Shown here piece by piece: positions 26,954-40,203 of a stretch of DNA of 64,000 nt. The notes under the pieces were generated by a model. It had not been told where the DNA came from and searched no databases. It was given only the letters and a program-made list of their open reading frames with translations. Position 1 is the stretch's first letter. Every line of letters begins with the position of its first letter. Origin of the DNA: Tigriopus japonicus (taxonomy: Eukaryota; Arthropoda; Copepoda; Harpacticoida; Harpacticidae); contig CM021316.1 in assembly GCA_010645155.1 (NCBI GenBank), forward strand, positions 11,702,290-11,766,289. The letters run 5' to 3'. The position numbers and the translations under genes are program-made.

Positions 26954-29900
26954 TTTTGTTTCACCACGCTCTCCCGACGCCACATTAGTTTGTGGCTGAG
27001 GCAATACAAGGCGTTGGACTATGAGGAATCGTTCGAACGTCTGCTTTTACATTAACAATGTTCTTACCCGCATAAATCAGTATTGATGGGAATTCGCTTT
27101 TCCCATTTGGACAGGTTTTATTCTCATTTCGTCCAATTTGAATCAATTTGTAAAAAAACGTTTGGCCTAACCCTCCCAACAAACAACACAAGGTCTCGTG
27201 AGAGGTCGTTAGAGATGTATCAAAAGACTTTTTTCAAAGCCAAAAGTTTTGCTTAAATAGAGCTGATCGGAAAGCTCAAACAAAAGCAGCCACCTAAGGG
27301 TTTGAATTTAGGATTGTGTATCAATGTAGACTTTTTCCTTCCAAGATATTCTTTTTTGACAGTGAAAAATATACGTGGTAGGATAATTCGTAATTTTGTG
27401 ATAAAGTCACATTTGTATTGCTCTGCATGCAATAAATGTACAAAAATGTAGGAGCATTTATTGGTGCAACACAGTTCTACTGATTGTTAAGTATCAAATA
27501 TTTCTCCTGTCTCCATTCTTTATGGGACTTGCCTCTTTGCACCTTTGGTCGGTAACCCAGGGTCAATTTCAGCTTTTGGTCCATCACTAAAGTGAATCAC
27601 AAACCAGCTTTGGTAATGTTCTCCAATCGTGAAAGGTACCCATCTGGTTTTGTGCATACATGTACATCAGCCTTGATTGTGAATTGCCTGAGCCCATTAG
27701 CAAAAAAAATCACGTAGTTCAGCTTCAAGAATTTGCTCACTAAAAAGGCAATTTACGACGACTCTAAGGTATGCTTGCTTCTTGACTTCGAGGCCAATGT
27801 TCGCCAAGCCCTTCTTGTTCCAACAGTTTCGGAAATTTGTATTGTCGGGTGATTCCGTTCATTTTTAAATCACTTTGTAACGGGTTTTTATTGAACTATC
27901 TTTGCTAGAGCACAAATCTTTCCGACACGAAATCTAAATCAACAATCCCGGAATTCAATAAAAGAGACGTCTATGGCTTTTGACATTGAATTGTTTCTCT
28001 TTGCGGGAAGACTTTATACCAAAAGTCGGTATTACAATGAATGTTGTTGTTTTGGAGGAAAGGAGAACTTTTTCTTTTCTTTTTCTCAAACACCAAAAAA
28101 TGAAATCTAGATTTTACTCTACACAAACCTCAACTTTTTTGAAGTTTGATTAAATTTTGGATAGCTAAGAAACCAAATTGGAATAATTTTGTTCTTGTAC
28201 GTGGTTAGATAATGCATGGACGTCTCGAGTGGACGACTAACGGAACAGAATCGCCCAACCTCTCCGACCACTTGGTTGGCTAAAATTCTGAGCCCATTTA
28301 CTGTAGACTCATTTGGCTTCCCAAGTGATGTTCAGGGTTAGACTTATTTTGACTGGACTATTATTTTGGCAATGGACTATACAGTCCTTAAAGGTGCAAA
28401 AATATGGAATTGTCAAAGTGATCAAAATTTTGTGCTTTCAATTCACTTGCCATTTGCATTGAGCATTTCTTTATTTGTAATTTTTTTCTTTATTTTACAT
28501 TGTTCATACATTTTACTTGCTGGTTGTATTTGTCAAAAGTTAAGGTGACCAATGTTGTTAAACAGAATTTGTCTAGAATTGCATATTGCCCTTTCATGTA
28601 AAACAAATGATGGCTTAGCAATGTTGATACAATTATGCCTAACATAACATTGCTCCATCAAGATCAACAAGTCAAGATGAGCAATAGAAGTCAACAGTGT
28701 GTTCAATCTTAAGCCCTCCATCAAATGTTTGGTTTGGAGGCTGTTCCCTGTTTTACTTATGATACAAAAATCTTGGACAATCTATCAAATCCAGTTCACT
28801 TTGAAACAGCATTTTCACGCAAAGTTTAAAGTTTCATCAACTTTTCCGGAACATTAAAAGATACATCATTGTCAGCCAGCTTTGGTTTTGAAAAATTCCA
28901 CTTTGATGTTAGTTTTTGTGACTATAACTATCATAGTTTCTCAAAACATTTATACATTTGTGAGTAGGATGTGCTTCTGTTTTGTTCCAAGGAAAATTTC
29001 TTAGTCCTTTATTCCTTTCACCAAGATTGGAAAAATACTTAAGGATAAATGCAAAGACTGCCTATCCTCTGAAAACAATAACAATGATGAATTAGACCAA
29101 AAATGCAACAAAAATTAGGGGAAATTATGCCCTGGAAGAAGTGTGTTATATATTCTAGTGCATTAAGCAAATGTAATGAAATACTTCTTGTTAAAATATA
29201 CTTCAATAAACACATATATATATCAATGTTATCAAACACGTTGTAAAATAGATGAGAAGGAACAGGAAATAATTTGTTGCAAACTTGTCTATATTATGTG
29301 AAATAATAGATTGGCAGCAAAAAAATCACATGGCTAAAATCAACCATTCATGAAGAAAGATGCAAATATGACTACAATAACCTTCCCCTTAGCAGGTAAA
29401 ATGGTTAGATAGTATTTCATGCAACAAGAAAATAGGAGAATTTTATGTTCATAGTTAAACAGGATCATTAAGAATGAGCTAACAACACCAAAAAATGAAA
29501 AATTTGCTTCTTTGCTTCATTCCTTCCTCTAGCCAACCAAGCGGTCACCTCAATTTTCCGTACGACATCCAGGGTCTAGATATCTATGGATAATGTCAAG
29601 GAACTTTCCCTCAAATTCAACATATCGAAGGAAACTCTTCTCAGAGATACTATATAGAAATCATTACATTGCAGACTCAAAACAAGAACTCCATTTAAAC
29701 CCCACAGACGAATGTTGCTGTCAGCTTTGTGGCGAATTTCTTCACCCAAACCATCTCACGCATATTTTCTGCAACCACAATGACGAACAAACGTCGGAAT
29801 AAAGAAATATTTGTCCATAACGGACCTTGCTTGAGCGTTTGACCTTGATTGTAAATATTTTTTGCCTTAGTGAAAAAATATTTCAATACCAATTAGCACC

Positions 29901-30122
29901 CCCAAACTTTCATGAAATACTCCAACGCCTATACATTTTATGTTTGAAAGGTGAGGCATGGCTTGGTGAGTCCTGCCTGTTTGCAGTGAAGAAGGTTGAA
30001 GCTGAAGGTTGATGGCTGTTATAGCCGATTGCCACTCTCAAAAAGTAGCCCTTTGAAGTCCAAACTAGAAGTTTAACCGCTTGTCAATTAAACTGAATTT
30101 TTGTGAACCTATCCTCATTTAG

Positions 30123-30286
30123 ACTTGCTCGAAGACTCGCAGATTATAAAGGGCCATTTCATGGCATGTATGAAGACTTTGATAAAGTTTTCGCGTGGAC
30201 GGACAAAGAACGACGCAGAAGGTTTTGTGAGTTTGAATTTAAAAACTACCGAAACCCTATGTGCTCTTCTTCAACGGATCACGGAG
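30123..30286 (+). CDS. Possible internal coding exon, gene unknown
   Basis: An acceptor (cctcatttag) and a donor (CGGAG|gtatgc) bound 164 nt that stay open in one frame, with good protein character: LARRLADYKGPFHGMYEDFD, then a WTDKERRRRFCEFEFKNYR segment. The phase is 2 on entry and 1 on exit. No partner exon with matching phase was found. The nearby open frame at 29593-29802 and a possible mini-exon near 29909-29951 do not join in phase. It could be an exon of a gene whose other exons are short or divergent, a pseudogene fragment, or chance. I do not recognise the family. Confidence 0.35.
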
Positions 30287-32955
30287 GTATGCTCCTTTTC
30301 TTAAATCAATTTTACCATCCCATGCGTCAAAAAACAAGATGGTCTGATGTTTTTTTCTATTATAAAGCCTTTATTACACAATATATGCTATTTACAACAA
30401 CTGGCTAATAATGAGATGAAAGGTCGTCTTAAGATGTATCTGGAAAATATTGTTGAAGATTTTTCTTCGTGATGTCTTCATTCTTTTGGATTATTTTTCT
30501 TCAATCTACTAATATCGCAATCATCAAATCTTAGGTTCACATCTTAGAACAAATTAAACAAGATAGAACAGAGTTTCCAGGGCTCAGAAGTTCAAATTGA
30601 GCTCCAAATAACCATGAAAGTAGAATGAACGGAGAGGGGCAGTCTGGGGAAATTCGTTTCATTCGACATGAAACTCAGTCTTGCTGTTGGAATGGATTCA
30701 AGAACGGGGGAAATGATAGTAAGAAAGCCCCGGATCAAAACTCACACATTTACTCACATACAGATTGGAAACTCGACAGCTGACAGCGAAAAGGTGAAAT
30801 ACAATCAGCCGACAAAAGGAGGGGAAATAAAAGGGAAGAAGCAGGAAGTTCGCCGTTAGGGACGTGTTTCTCTCACCAAAACTGGGTTCTCTGCGCGCTG
30901 GAGTGGGTCTCAAATGGAATCTAGAGTCTCAAGTCCTAAAGGCCTGTTTCTACAATTATTCCAATGGGTTCCGCTTCAGGCATCAGTCAGAATTGTTACA
31001 GGTTTGTAGATTTGCTCGGCAGTTCGGAAGTGTCGTACCAGGAGGTAGATTGTATAGTTTTTCTCATATTATTTACGTAAAAAAGGAAAATGGGTGAAAA
31101 GTCAAGAAAGCAAAGGTGTTTGCTCATAGGGGAGAATAGGATTTTAAATGGAAATTCTAAGGTTGATCAAGGGGAAGCAAGTGTGCTTAATCAATGAAGG
31201 AATGAAAACAATCACCAGGGTTTTAAAAGAAGCAACGATTGCTTTTAGTTGAGTTTTTTTCACACGCACACTTAACAATAGACCAATTTTTTCCTGATAT
31301 TTTGCACACGCTTTTGATATCTTTTTTTAGTGAAATTTGCAGAACAGCAAAGGAATCTTTGAAAATCACAAATATTGTCTAGCACGTTCCAGCATCAGAA
31401 TACATTTGGGAGAACATGAATCATCCAAATTTAGTTTGAAATTCACACTTAATGGAAATTGTATTAGTTGTAAGAGTAGTGTTTGTAGTAATAGAAGTAG
31501 AACATGAACAACACCGGATGAGAAGTTATGCTTGCCCGGAAAAGTGACCCCCAACCAACCAAATTGAAACGGTTTCATATGGGCCCCCAGACCGAAATTG
31601 GACGAAGCAGGTGGGGAAAAAGTGTTTCGTTCCAATGACTAGAAGAATGTCTAGATCAAACATCCATGATTGACGTCTCTCTCACATCAAGAACAAACCA
31701 TCGAACATGAATGGTTTGGAGGATCGTCCTCTCTGGGTAGCAAACTCGATTCTTTTCGCACACGCCTTGCTAAAAGCAAAAGGCTCTCTTTCTTTCTTTC
31801 GTCATCGTCATTGAAGCAATTTGATTTCATGGCCAGTCTATTGTAATGTTGCTCTAGAGGGTAGTGTCAAGGTTAACCCGGCAGAGGTTCCAACATTGTA
31901 AGAGAACACTCACATTAACATCATTGTAATACTCATGCATTCCGGGGGAGAGTTTGAAGAATTTGGAAAGAGAAGAGAGGAGACGAGACATTGCTCACGA
32001 AAAGCCAGCAAGGTTAAGAAAACTAAAGGTTGGTTAGAGGAGTAATTGTAATTGGAGGCGTAGTGGGTGGTAGTGTGGTATGACATAGTTCACTAGTCAG
32101 AGATTCACTTTTTGATTGGAAACTGGTTTGGGTGCTTGACGGCTTGTCGAACGATGGGCTCACCATCACACATTCGTTCTCGAAGACCTTGCAAAAATGA
32201 AAGGGGCTCAAAGTTAAAAATAAATCATGCCAAAATAACTTGAATTTTTCCTGAATAGGGAGTGATTCGTGATATTAGTAAGACGTAGTGATGTCAAAAA
32301 AAGGAGAAAAAATGGCTGGGCAGCGCGGCTTGATTAATAATAACTTGTATCACATATTTTGATATCAGATGAATATAATGAAAATGAAAGAGACGAGGGT
32401 CGGTTCAGTCGGACAATTCCTATTTGCGGAGTATCAGAATCATTGGCCGAAAACGAAATTACAATTCTCTTGTAGTGGGTGTGTAGGGTTCAGGGTGAAT
32501 GGTTAAACTTGTACTTTTAAAGGAGGCTAATACAACTTGTTGATTGGCTATGGGATATACGAGGAAGGAGGGCACATTCAGCCTTACAATAGTTAACAAT
32601 GGTAGCAGCACGTAGATGGAAATCTATTTCAGTGATGTTGACAATACGGATTCAGTTTTTCAGTCTTGTATGATTACGTTGTTTTGGTTGTGGATTGAGG
32701 GAATAAAATGTGGTTCAGTCTTGTTAGGTTCATTTACGGTCATCAAGGATGAATCTTGAGGTATTTATAATTATTGGAATCCAGTCTTATGGGTTGTGGC
32801 TATCTTTCATAGGGCTCCTGACAAAAATCGTGGTACCGTGGTGTTACTTGTTGTTGTTGCGATCATGTGAAAGTAATGTTTTCAGTCTTAATTCTCTCTC
32901 TCCTACATATAAGGTAATGGCATTTTTTGTCTAGTGGGTGTGTTTGTTTGTTCCT

Positions 32956-35207
32956 CTAATTGCGGCAGTCGAGCTCACTTTGCTCTTGAATGGGTGACGG
33001 AGCCGATGACCTCTGTTTCTCCGGAGAGACGTCATCCTCGTGGAGGCCTCCATTGAAATTGGCGTGTTGTTCCTGGCTTACTTTCCGCTTCCGAGGAGGA
33101 AGATTGTCCTCCGAAGATCGTGAGGAAGGTAGAAGGGCTTTTGAGACGGGGGAATGACCACCGCCGCCGGATGAGCTAGCGGGTGGGGGCGGGGAATGCG
33201 TCGTCGAAGAGGCAGCCTCTTCTTGGGGGTGGGCTCCGGATCGGCCGTGGGAACTGTGTCGATCAATGGATCCGCTCCGATTAGCTTCACTTGAGTTGAC
33301 ATTGCCGCCCAACCGCCTGAGATCCGCCATGAATTGGGCCCGAATATCGGAGGAGGAATGACGGTCCCGTCCTCTATTGCCACTACTGCTCTCCACGATG
33401 TCGTCGTCGCCCTCTTCATCGATATCTACATCGTCACCACCGGGACTTAGACTACTCTCGGACATCTCGCCACGCCCTCCTCGACTGTGACCATTGCCAC
33501 CTGGGGTTGCACCGTCACGATCTGATTGGGAATGATGTTGGGCAGAGGCCAGTGAGGTGGCCAACCTGAGATCTCGAGAGCCAGCACTACCCAACATGGT
33601 GGAAAGGTTCATGGGCATTAGACTGATTTCAGAGTCACCTCGACGTTCAGACTCCTTCATTTTCTCCATGATGCTGAGCATTTGCATGGATGGGAACGCA
33701 CCCCCAGGGGGAACCATGGTGGCACGTCCGTCCAAGTTATCTCCGGGTTGTGAGGAACTATCATTGGTGTTCTCATCCATATCTTTGGAGCGGCTGTCCG
33801 AGAGATCTTTCAACGAATCCATTCCCATCATCTACAAAGCGGAGGAACAAAACATCAATAATCAACTTCTATTACAACTCTTTGAAAAAACACTTTTAAA
33901 TTACCCCGCCAAATTGTGGAAAGGATGCCGGATATTGGGGAAGGGATTTTCTTTGCATTTGACGCCCCGTGACGATGCCCATTTTCTTGACCTTGTCATA
34001 CAATGTTCGGGAGGGAACACCATATTTCCTGGATGCTTGGAGAGCTGACATACCTGAATTAATTAAGAGTGATCATTTTTTGAAAAACTGTCTTCCACAT
34101 TTTGTTTGACAACCAACAATAATCGCATGGTTTTAGTACCTTTTCGCACTTCGTCGATAGCGGCCATGATATCGTTCCTGGTATACTGTTTGTACCGTTT
34201 CCACTCAAGTCGTTGGTTGGGAACATAATTAGCAATGTTATTCTTGTCCATGTTCATCATTCCGTTATCCTTGTCCAGATCGCTATCCATCATCTTCTCA
34301 TCATTGCGTTCCTCTCGCTCATGATCTCTATCTCGAGGACCAGGTCCCAAGTTGTTGTTGGTGTTATTGTGGACGTTTCCGTCTTTGGAACTTGTGGATC
34401 CGCCAGATCCACTAGATGTCTTCTTCCTTTTGCTAGCTCCCACTTCTTTTGGACTGGGCGAGCCTTCTTTGTCATGGTGGTCTGCATTGCCGTTGCCAAA
34501 GAGACCGTGAGCGCCGGGGAACATTCCGTGAAGTGGCCACATGGGAATCTGGGGTCGGGAACCGGGAGGGGTGCACATGAACGGAGGGACCATGTTAGGT
34601 CCACCCGAGGTGGGCGTGAGAGGGCCATTGTCCTTGTTATTGGGGCCTTCCTTGTTCTTCATGGAGGATGCGGTGGAGGGTCGGGGTTCATGATCGTCGG
34701 TGGTTGACACACTAGAGCGCGGGTCCTTCAAGCCAGAGCTCAAGAGTTTCTCTCTTTCTTCCTCCACTAGGCCCTTGACCTTAAGAAGCTCAGCCACTTT
34801 CAGTAGATCTAAAAGAGAGCATCAAGTGTTTGTTAGTACTGCACTATGTAGAACGTAATCTACAAAGGATGTGCGATTTTGATTTGCCTGTATCACTTAC
34901 TAGGGAGTTCCTCTTGTTGAACATTGACCTCTCCTTTGTACATGTAAGCCAGAATGGAGCGGATATCATTGTACTTGATGTCTTTGAGGAACACGATGGG
35001 ATGTTCACAATTGTTCTCCATGAAAAGCTGCTGGAAGTACGATGAGCAAGCCGAGAGGATGATCTTGTGACACTTGATGGAAGCTCCATCGCAAGCCAAA
35101 GTCACATCGCAAAAGGCCTCAGTCTGGAGCAGCAGGTCGAAAACGTTGAGCAAGTTCGAGCGGTGGTTGTTCCATCGAAGGCAGAACACCTGAGAAACCG
35201 GGTCCAT
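32956..35207 (-). CDS. BTB/POZ-pipsqueak transcription factor, bric-a-brac type
   Basis: This is a nuclear DNA-binding regulator. Coding exons in transcript order are 35207-34901, 34808-34140, 34053-33905 and 33831-32956. All are GT-AG and in phase, giving 666 residues. Residues about 7-115 form a BTB/POZ dimerisation domain of the arthropod BTB-tramtrack class (FCLRWNNHRSNLL, FCDVTLACDG, CHKIILSACSSYFQQLF, LLKVAELLKVKGL). A serine/proline-rich linker with basic KRKK follows. A pipsqueak helix-turn-helix spans exons 2 and 3 (WKRYKQYTRNDIMAAIDEVR, then GMSALQASRKYGVPSRTLYD). The rest is acidic and serine-rich with a nuclear-localisation-like PRKRK near the end. The combination and the psq wording are closest to what I remember of bric-a-brac. 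An AT-hook of the RGRP type was not seen. The start was chosen at ccaagATGG after 28 nt of untranslated exon. Confidence 0.93.
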
Positions 35208-35235
35208 CTTGGCGATGGACAATTGAGGTAGCACA
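35208..35235 (-). other. 5' untranslated part of first BTB-psq coding exon
   Basis: A splice acceptor (tatatttccag) lies just before 35235 on the minus strand, 28 nt before the start codon. At least one non-coding exon of this gene must therefore lie at higher coordinates, possibly many kilobases away. Confidence 0.6.
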
Positions 35236-36064
35236 CTGGAAATATAAAGAGAAAATACCATGAACAACCTTTCAGGAAAATCTACGTGACTAAAGACAAA
35301 GCTAAATGCTTCCAAAGTGGAGAATGATTGCGACATAAAAATTGCGATGCAAATTACCAATCCTTAGTTTGAACAAAACCTGTTGACCCAATTCTGAAAC
35401 GTTCGACCAGACTAATGCGTCATTTTGATTCACCTATCAACATGAATGAATCAACGCCGGAAAACAAGCGGCTTTCGAAACACATCTATCTCATATGTGG
35501 AACTCTACATGGATTCGGCAAAAACAACTTACTTTTTTAGCACGTCGAGTTCAATGACTACTTCTACGGAACACTTTTGATTCTGTTGATGATGGTAATA
35601 CGGGCTAGGGCTTCGACTCCGTGAAGAGCTACACGAGGCTATCGACAAATTCATATCACAAGATGTGTTCTCTTCACTGGGAACAACACGCCAACAACGA
35701 AGAGAAAGGAGTGGGATATTCTACAAAAATGATCCACATGCGGTTCTCAATGAAATTTGTGCATCGACAAGATGCAAAAAGCCGGTTAATGTGCCAGACA
35801 ATGAATTGGTTGTGGAATATTTGCACACTGAGTTCACTCCTCTCCAGACTGAATTTACCAGACGATTCGGAGCTCTCTTCTCTCTCGGTCTCCGGTCTTC
35901 CACCCTCTGCTTGGCAAATAGTGATTTTACCCACTCACTCACTCCCTCTGCACCCTAATAGCCTGAATGAACACTGGTCCCATAGTCTGCAAAAGTTTTA
36001 TGTGCAGACTAACCCCCTCTCTCCCTGTGTTCATCGTTACTCCTTTTGCAGACTTGGTCCATCC

Positions 36065-36083
36065 ACGACGACGGAGTCGTCGT
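36065..36083. repeat. Perfect hairpin acgacgac-gga-gtcgtcgt
   Basis: Eight-base arms with a three-base loop sit in a CG-rich stretch about 850 bp upstream of the BTB-psq first coding exon. Confidence 0.8.
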
Positions 36084-37181
36084 CGTTCGTCTGGGTTTTG
36101 AAGCAGTCAGTCGCTTTTCTCGGTCCTCCGACTAACCCGACCGACTTTACCGGCTCTTGAAGAGTTCTTTGCCAGCAGAAGTGGGCAGCTAACTGGATTG
36201 CAACCCAGCCTCGCCTCTAAAAAAGATCATTTCGGCATGAGACCACAACACAGCGCCTCGAATAACCCTTACATACATGCATGCACCTACTGGGAACATT
36301 TCTAGACGGACTAAGGGAATCCAGAAGGGGCCAGTACAATGGTGTATGTGTGTGTGCGCGAGTATGTGTGTTTTCAACCCGTCTGTAGAAAAGAGTTTGA
36401 GAGTGCAAAAGCTGAGACGAAAATTCCTAGGCAACTCGATGGTCGAGGAAAAGGGGTTGTACGAAGCATAATGGTAGTGGTGCAGTCGTGATGGGAGGCA
36501 AAATATATGTCCACTCACTCACACACCATCATTGCCGAATAGGGGGTGCTTGAACCTGGGGATTGGAAATGTGGGCAAAAAGTCCCCACTGTTTGGAATA
36601 CGACAAGTGTATGATCAACCCAATGACAAGGAAAAAACATCTCATAATAAAAAGGAGTGTTCCAACAAGACCAGCGTTTCCCATTTGATCCAGATTGATT
36701 TGATTTGCACCAATTCCCAAGTTCTTTTCAACCCCCCATCACAATAGAGGAGGAAGCATTTTGAATCTCCTCGGTGAAAAGGGCATTGCATTCGAGATAC
36801 CACAGTGTGCGTGAGCCAGTAGAGACAGAAGGCTCTTGGTTTATTTAGGGTCGTCCGCGGACGTCATGGTCGACGTCGCGACTCTTTGCCATTTTACGAG
36901 CCGATTCTCCCCTCGTTGGCAATGTCTGCAATCTTCCAGCTCAGCACTTTCCGCCCATCCGAGTTGGGTCTGCCAAAATTACAGCAAAAAAGGGAAAGAG
37001 GTAACATGTTCCCAGTAACCCCCGTCCTCTTCTCCTCCTCTTTCCTCGATGAGTTGCTTGCCTGGCGTGTTCCTTTCAAATCGCTAGTCAGACAGCTGTT
37101 TTATGAATTTCCGCTACTCGGGGTCTCCAGGAACGTGGGCGCACTCCAGCTCTCAACCCAGTGCGATCCAGTTGTCTCGAA

Positions 37182-37292
37182 ATGGCCGACGATCGCCGAG
37201 TTGCTCCTCCAGAGAGCAACTCGGTCGATCGGCGTCACTCCCAGACGGTCGTTCAACTTTTGCAAGCTGACGTGCAAAATAGTGCGCAATAG
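37182..37292 (+). CDS. Small open frame (36 codons) in CG-rich island, doubtful
   Basis: The ATG has a good context (cgaaATGGCC) and opens a 36-residue frame beginning MADDRRVAPPESNSVDRR and ending QADVQNSAQ. The composition is hydrophilic and protein-like, but the frame overlaps a strong inverted repeat that explains part of its sequence. It could be a small peptide, an upstream open frame of an unannotated transcript, or chance. Confidence 0.15.
   Translation: MADDRRVAPPESNSVDRRHSQTVVQLLQADVQNSAQ
37190..37231. repeat. Strong inverted repeat (17-bp stem, 7-nt loop)
   Basis: The left arm 37190-37206 (cgatcgccgagttgctc) pairs with the right arm 37214-37231 with a single bulged base. GC content in the stem is high, so an RNA hairpin or cruciform would be stable. 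Confidence 0.9.
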
Positions 37293-38607
37293 GGAATCTG
37301 CCATTTGGTGCAGGTTTGCCAAGCCAAAGGGGGAGACACGGCAGCTGCAAATTGCAAATCCTCAACACCACAATGGGCTGGGGAGACATGTCTGCATAAA
37401 TGTGCAATTCGCAGTATGCAAATATGTCTGGCAACCCTTTTCATCGGGATTAAAGGCTAAAGAAGCGGAGGATGTTTTCGAAAACTAGGCGTGGTCCCCG
37501 AGGTGGAACAGCTTCATCATTTATGGCTGATGTATAATTTTCAATTGGCGAGTTCTGCTCCCATTGAGCACTGAAAGCGCAGAATACGACGGAACTTTGA
37601 ATCTGTACTCTACCTCGTGTCAAACGCGACATCAAATAAAATTTGGTTGGTTGGTTTGACAAGGTTTCTGTAATGCAAAAGCAAACTTCGGCATGTCGTG
37701 ACCAAATATCCAGTTTGGATCAGAGTGGTTTGACCAGAGGCAATATATTCAATTCTGCAATGCAGTGTACTGCCCACGACCAGTGAAGAAACCAAGACGG
37801 GCTTAACGGCCACGATGATGGCAGCGAGCCTACCAGGTAGAAGAAATCAGAGCTCTTTCACCTTCAACGAAGCTTTTTTTCGGACGAGATTCCTCGTTCC
37901 TTTCTCTATGTACTACCCCCGATGTGACGACCAGGTGAACATGTTTATATGCAAAACTATCTTTGGCTGGAGTCAACAGAGGACGTTAACCTTTGAAGGT
38001 GCAGCAAAAAGCACACGAATTATCATCAAGTAAATGTAGTCAATTTTGATTAGACTCAAGCTGTAGACCTGTTCATGGACTACCATTGGTTTGCACTAAT
38101 TCCCCGAAGGTTTTTTTTTACAATGTACCTTGTTGTAGAAGACCGATGATCGAGTCTTTATTGCAAGCACCAACACAAAAAGTAGGGGATAAAAAGCCAG
38201 GAATGTTTCCTCCAACCAAATAACAACAATCATTGTGTTTAATAAAAATCTGGGGCCGAGTTTTGCAGGCAGTTGAACAAACTTTCTCACAATAACCATG
38301 CTCTTCAAGAGATGTTTTCCGATCCAAAAACCTCTTGCAAAAACGAATAAAGGTGGGGCATTATGAACGAACGTCGTCTTTTCCTCCGTTTCTATTGAGC
38401 CAGAGTAATGCTCAGCCAAGCATTAAAGACTATTTGCTTTGACAGAAAACAGAGCGGAATTTTCTGCTCACCCAACCAACATCGTTCAATGAACGGAGGT
38501 CGTTGGCGGCCCTGAATGGCCATGGCCTGATCTTGACAGAGCACAAGGAGATTGAGACTCATTTGATCCTGGCCAAAGAGTGAGAGAACGAGAGAATTGT
38601 GGGGAGA

Positions 38608-38626
38608 GACCGACCGACCGACCGAC
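38608..38626. repeat. (GACC)n microsatellite
   Basis: About 4.75 tandem copies of gacc lie in a CT/GA-rich region. Confidence 0.9.
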
Positions 38627-39022
38627 TTTCTTTCTTCCTCCTTCTTTTCGCGTGAGTCGTCGTCCCACGAGCTCCCATGGGACAAGGTGGTGGGAGCGAG
38701 CAAAAAAAGGAGGCAAAAACCCAGTCGTCCCTTCCTTGTTCTCAAGTCTTTTACCCTTGGGTGGGGGAAATGGGATGACTGAGGCCAGGAAGGCCTGTCT
38801 CCCCCATCCTCGGGTCTGTGTGTGTCTATCTCTCTTTCTCTCTCCTTTTCCCGTTCTGGCCTCGCAAGCAAGGAGGTCATTGTCAGGCCTTGAATGCCCG
38901 ATAGACGAGGAAGGGAACATTGAGGCCTCGGGCAGAATGGCCTTCGCTGAGAGAAACGGATATTGAGTGAGAGCTCGAGGTAGTTTCAATTGTGCATTCG
39001 ACTATTTGCACACACTCAGAAT

Positions 39023-39040
39023 CACACACACACACACACA
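39023..39040. repeat. (CA)9 microsatellite
   Basis: Nine perfect CA units with flanking cacactc remnants. Confidence 0.95.
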
Positions 39041-40203
39041 CTCACGTGGCATTGTAGTTGTTGTTGTTGTAGTAGTATATTGCATTGGGGCGAGAGAGGT
39101 TTATCTGACCTTGCCGAAATGCCAACATATAACCTAGTAGCCCTGGCCAACCAGATGGGCGCTCAATGGTATCATTAGGTAACGCCGTTGGATTCACTTC
39201 GCACTCTCTCTCTCCTCGTTTTTTACATTTTACCTTCTTCTTTGTGAATAAACATTTGGCAGAGCAAATCCCTACCCTACAAGTCCCCCCAATAGCTCCT
39301 CCAGCGAGACCCACGGAGCTAGCAAAAAAAGCGAACAAGAAGGAAGCAGAATAGGCCTGGACAGCTCAGACACAATCAAAATGATTTTTGGGCCTGCTCT
39401 CGTCGTTTCTGAGGGAAAACGTGAGTGTGTACAAGGCAAGATGAGACATTGGACTCAGCACTCACACACACAACAATAATGTTAGCAAGCATTGGTGTGG
39501 CTGAAGTACTCTACTAAAACGAACGAATGGGCCAGACTAGGCCATGATAATGTTGCAAGTCTTGTTTTTTGCTCAAATTTGCTCTTCGTTCTCCCAGGGT
39601 GAAGTTGGCCCCGCTCGACTAACTTTAGTTAGCTTTTTTTGCTCCGTTGCCAGCAATTATTCGCGTCGGTTCTGCATTATCTCTCGTACTCGAAATAGTA
39701 TACTCGTCTTGTTCACTTTCCTCGTTCTGAACGAATCTAGTGGCAAAGGCGTGCAATATTGGCAAAATGTAGGCAGAATAAACAATCGTCCTCCTCTCAC
39801 TTCTGTTCTACACACATAAACGCCCCTGATATGAAGTGATTGACTAATAAACGGGACCATGATTTGCTTAAACCTGTACCTCCAATGGTTGGTTATGAAG
39901 AAGAGTCAAGGTATCCACAAAGACAGCCAACTACATCACCACCCAATTCTGGACAGGTTAATTATTGGGGCCCAGAGTGCGTTTTTGTTCACCGTGAGTT
40001 GGCTTTTCACTTCATGCTTTCAAAAACCAAGTGTTGTTCCAACACCAGTTGTGTTGGAAACAAATGGTGGAACCAGGTCAGCACTTTGATTCCTGAAACA
40101 ACACAGCCACAACAGATTTGCACTTTTCGATTGGCAAGCTCACACCGTTCTCTTTTGTGCAAGTCTCTTCCACACGCCACCAAATTCCAACTGCTGTTTT
40201 GCT

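Larger units (their letters stand above)
26577..32955. other. Intergenic region with one possible orphan exon
   Basis: Apart from the membrane-protein 3' untranslated region at the left and the exon-like segment at 30123-30286, the region is AT-rich with only short open frames. The right end, 32000-32955, is probably the 3' untranslated region of the minus-strand BTB gene. I did not find a canonical polyadenylation signal for that gene between 32200 and 32955. Confidence 0.5.
35236..40203. other. Non-coding upstream or first-intron region, part 1
   Basis: No supportable coding gene was found. The region includes a hairpin at 36065-36083, a CG-richer island around 36830-37320 with a 17-bp-stem hairpin (37190-37231), GACC and CA microsatellites and CT-rich tracts. 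Long frames such as 38392-38989 on the minus strand are low-complexity and lack domains. Confidence 0.5.

Noticed and set aside
26985..27191. 68-codon minus-strand frame with cysteines
   Set aside because: No signal peptide, no homologue recognised, overlaps the area just after the membrane-protein polyadenylation signal.
38392..38989. Two long minus-strand frames rich in Glu/Arg/Ser
   Set aside because: Produced by GA/CT-rich DNA; both overlapping frames are open, typical of low complexity.
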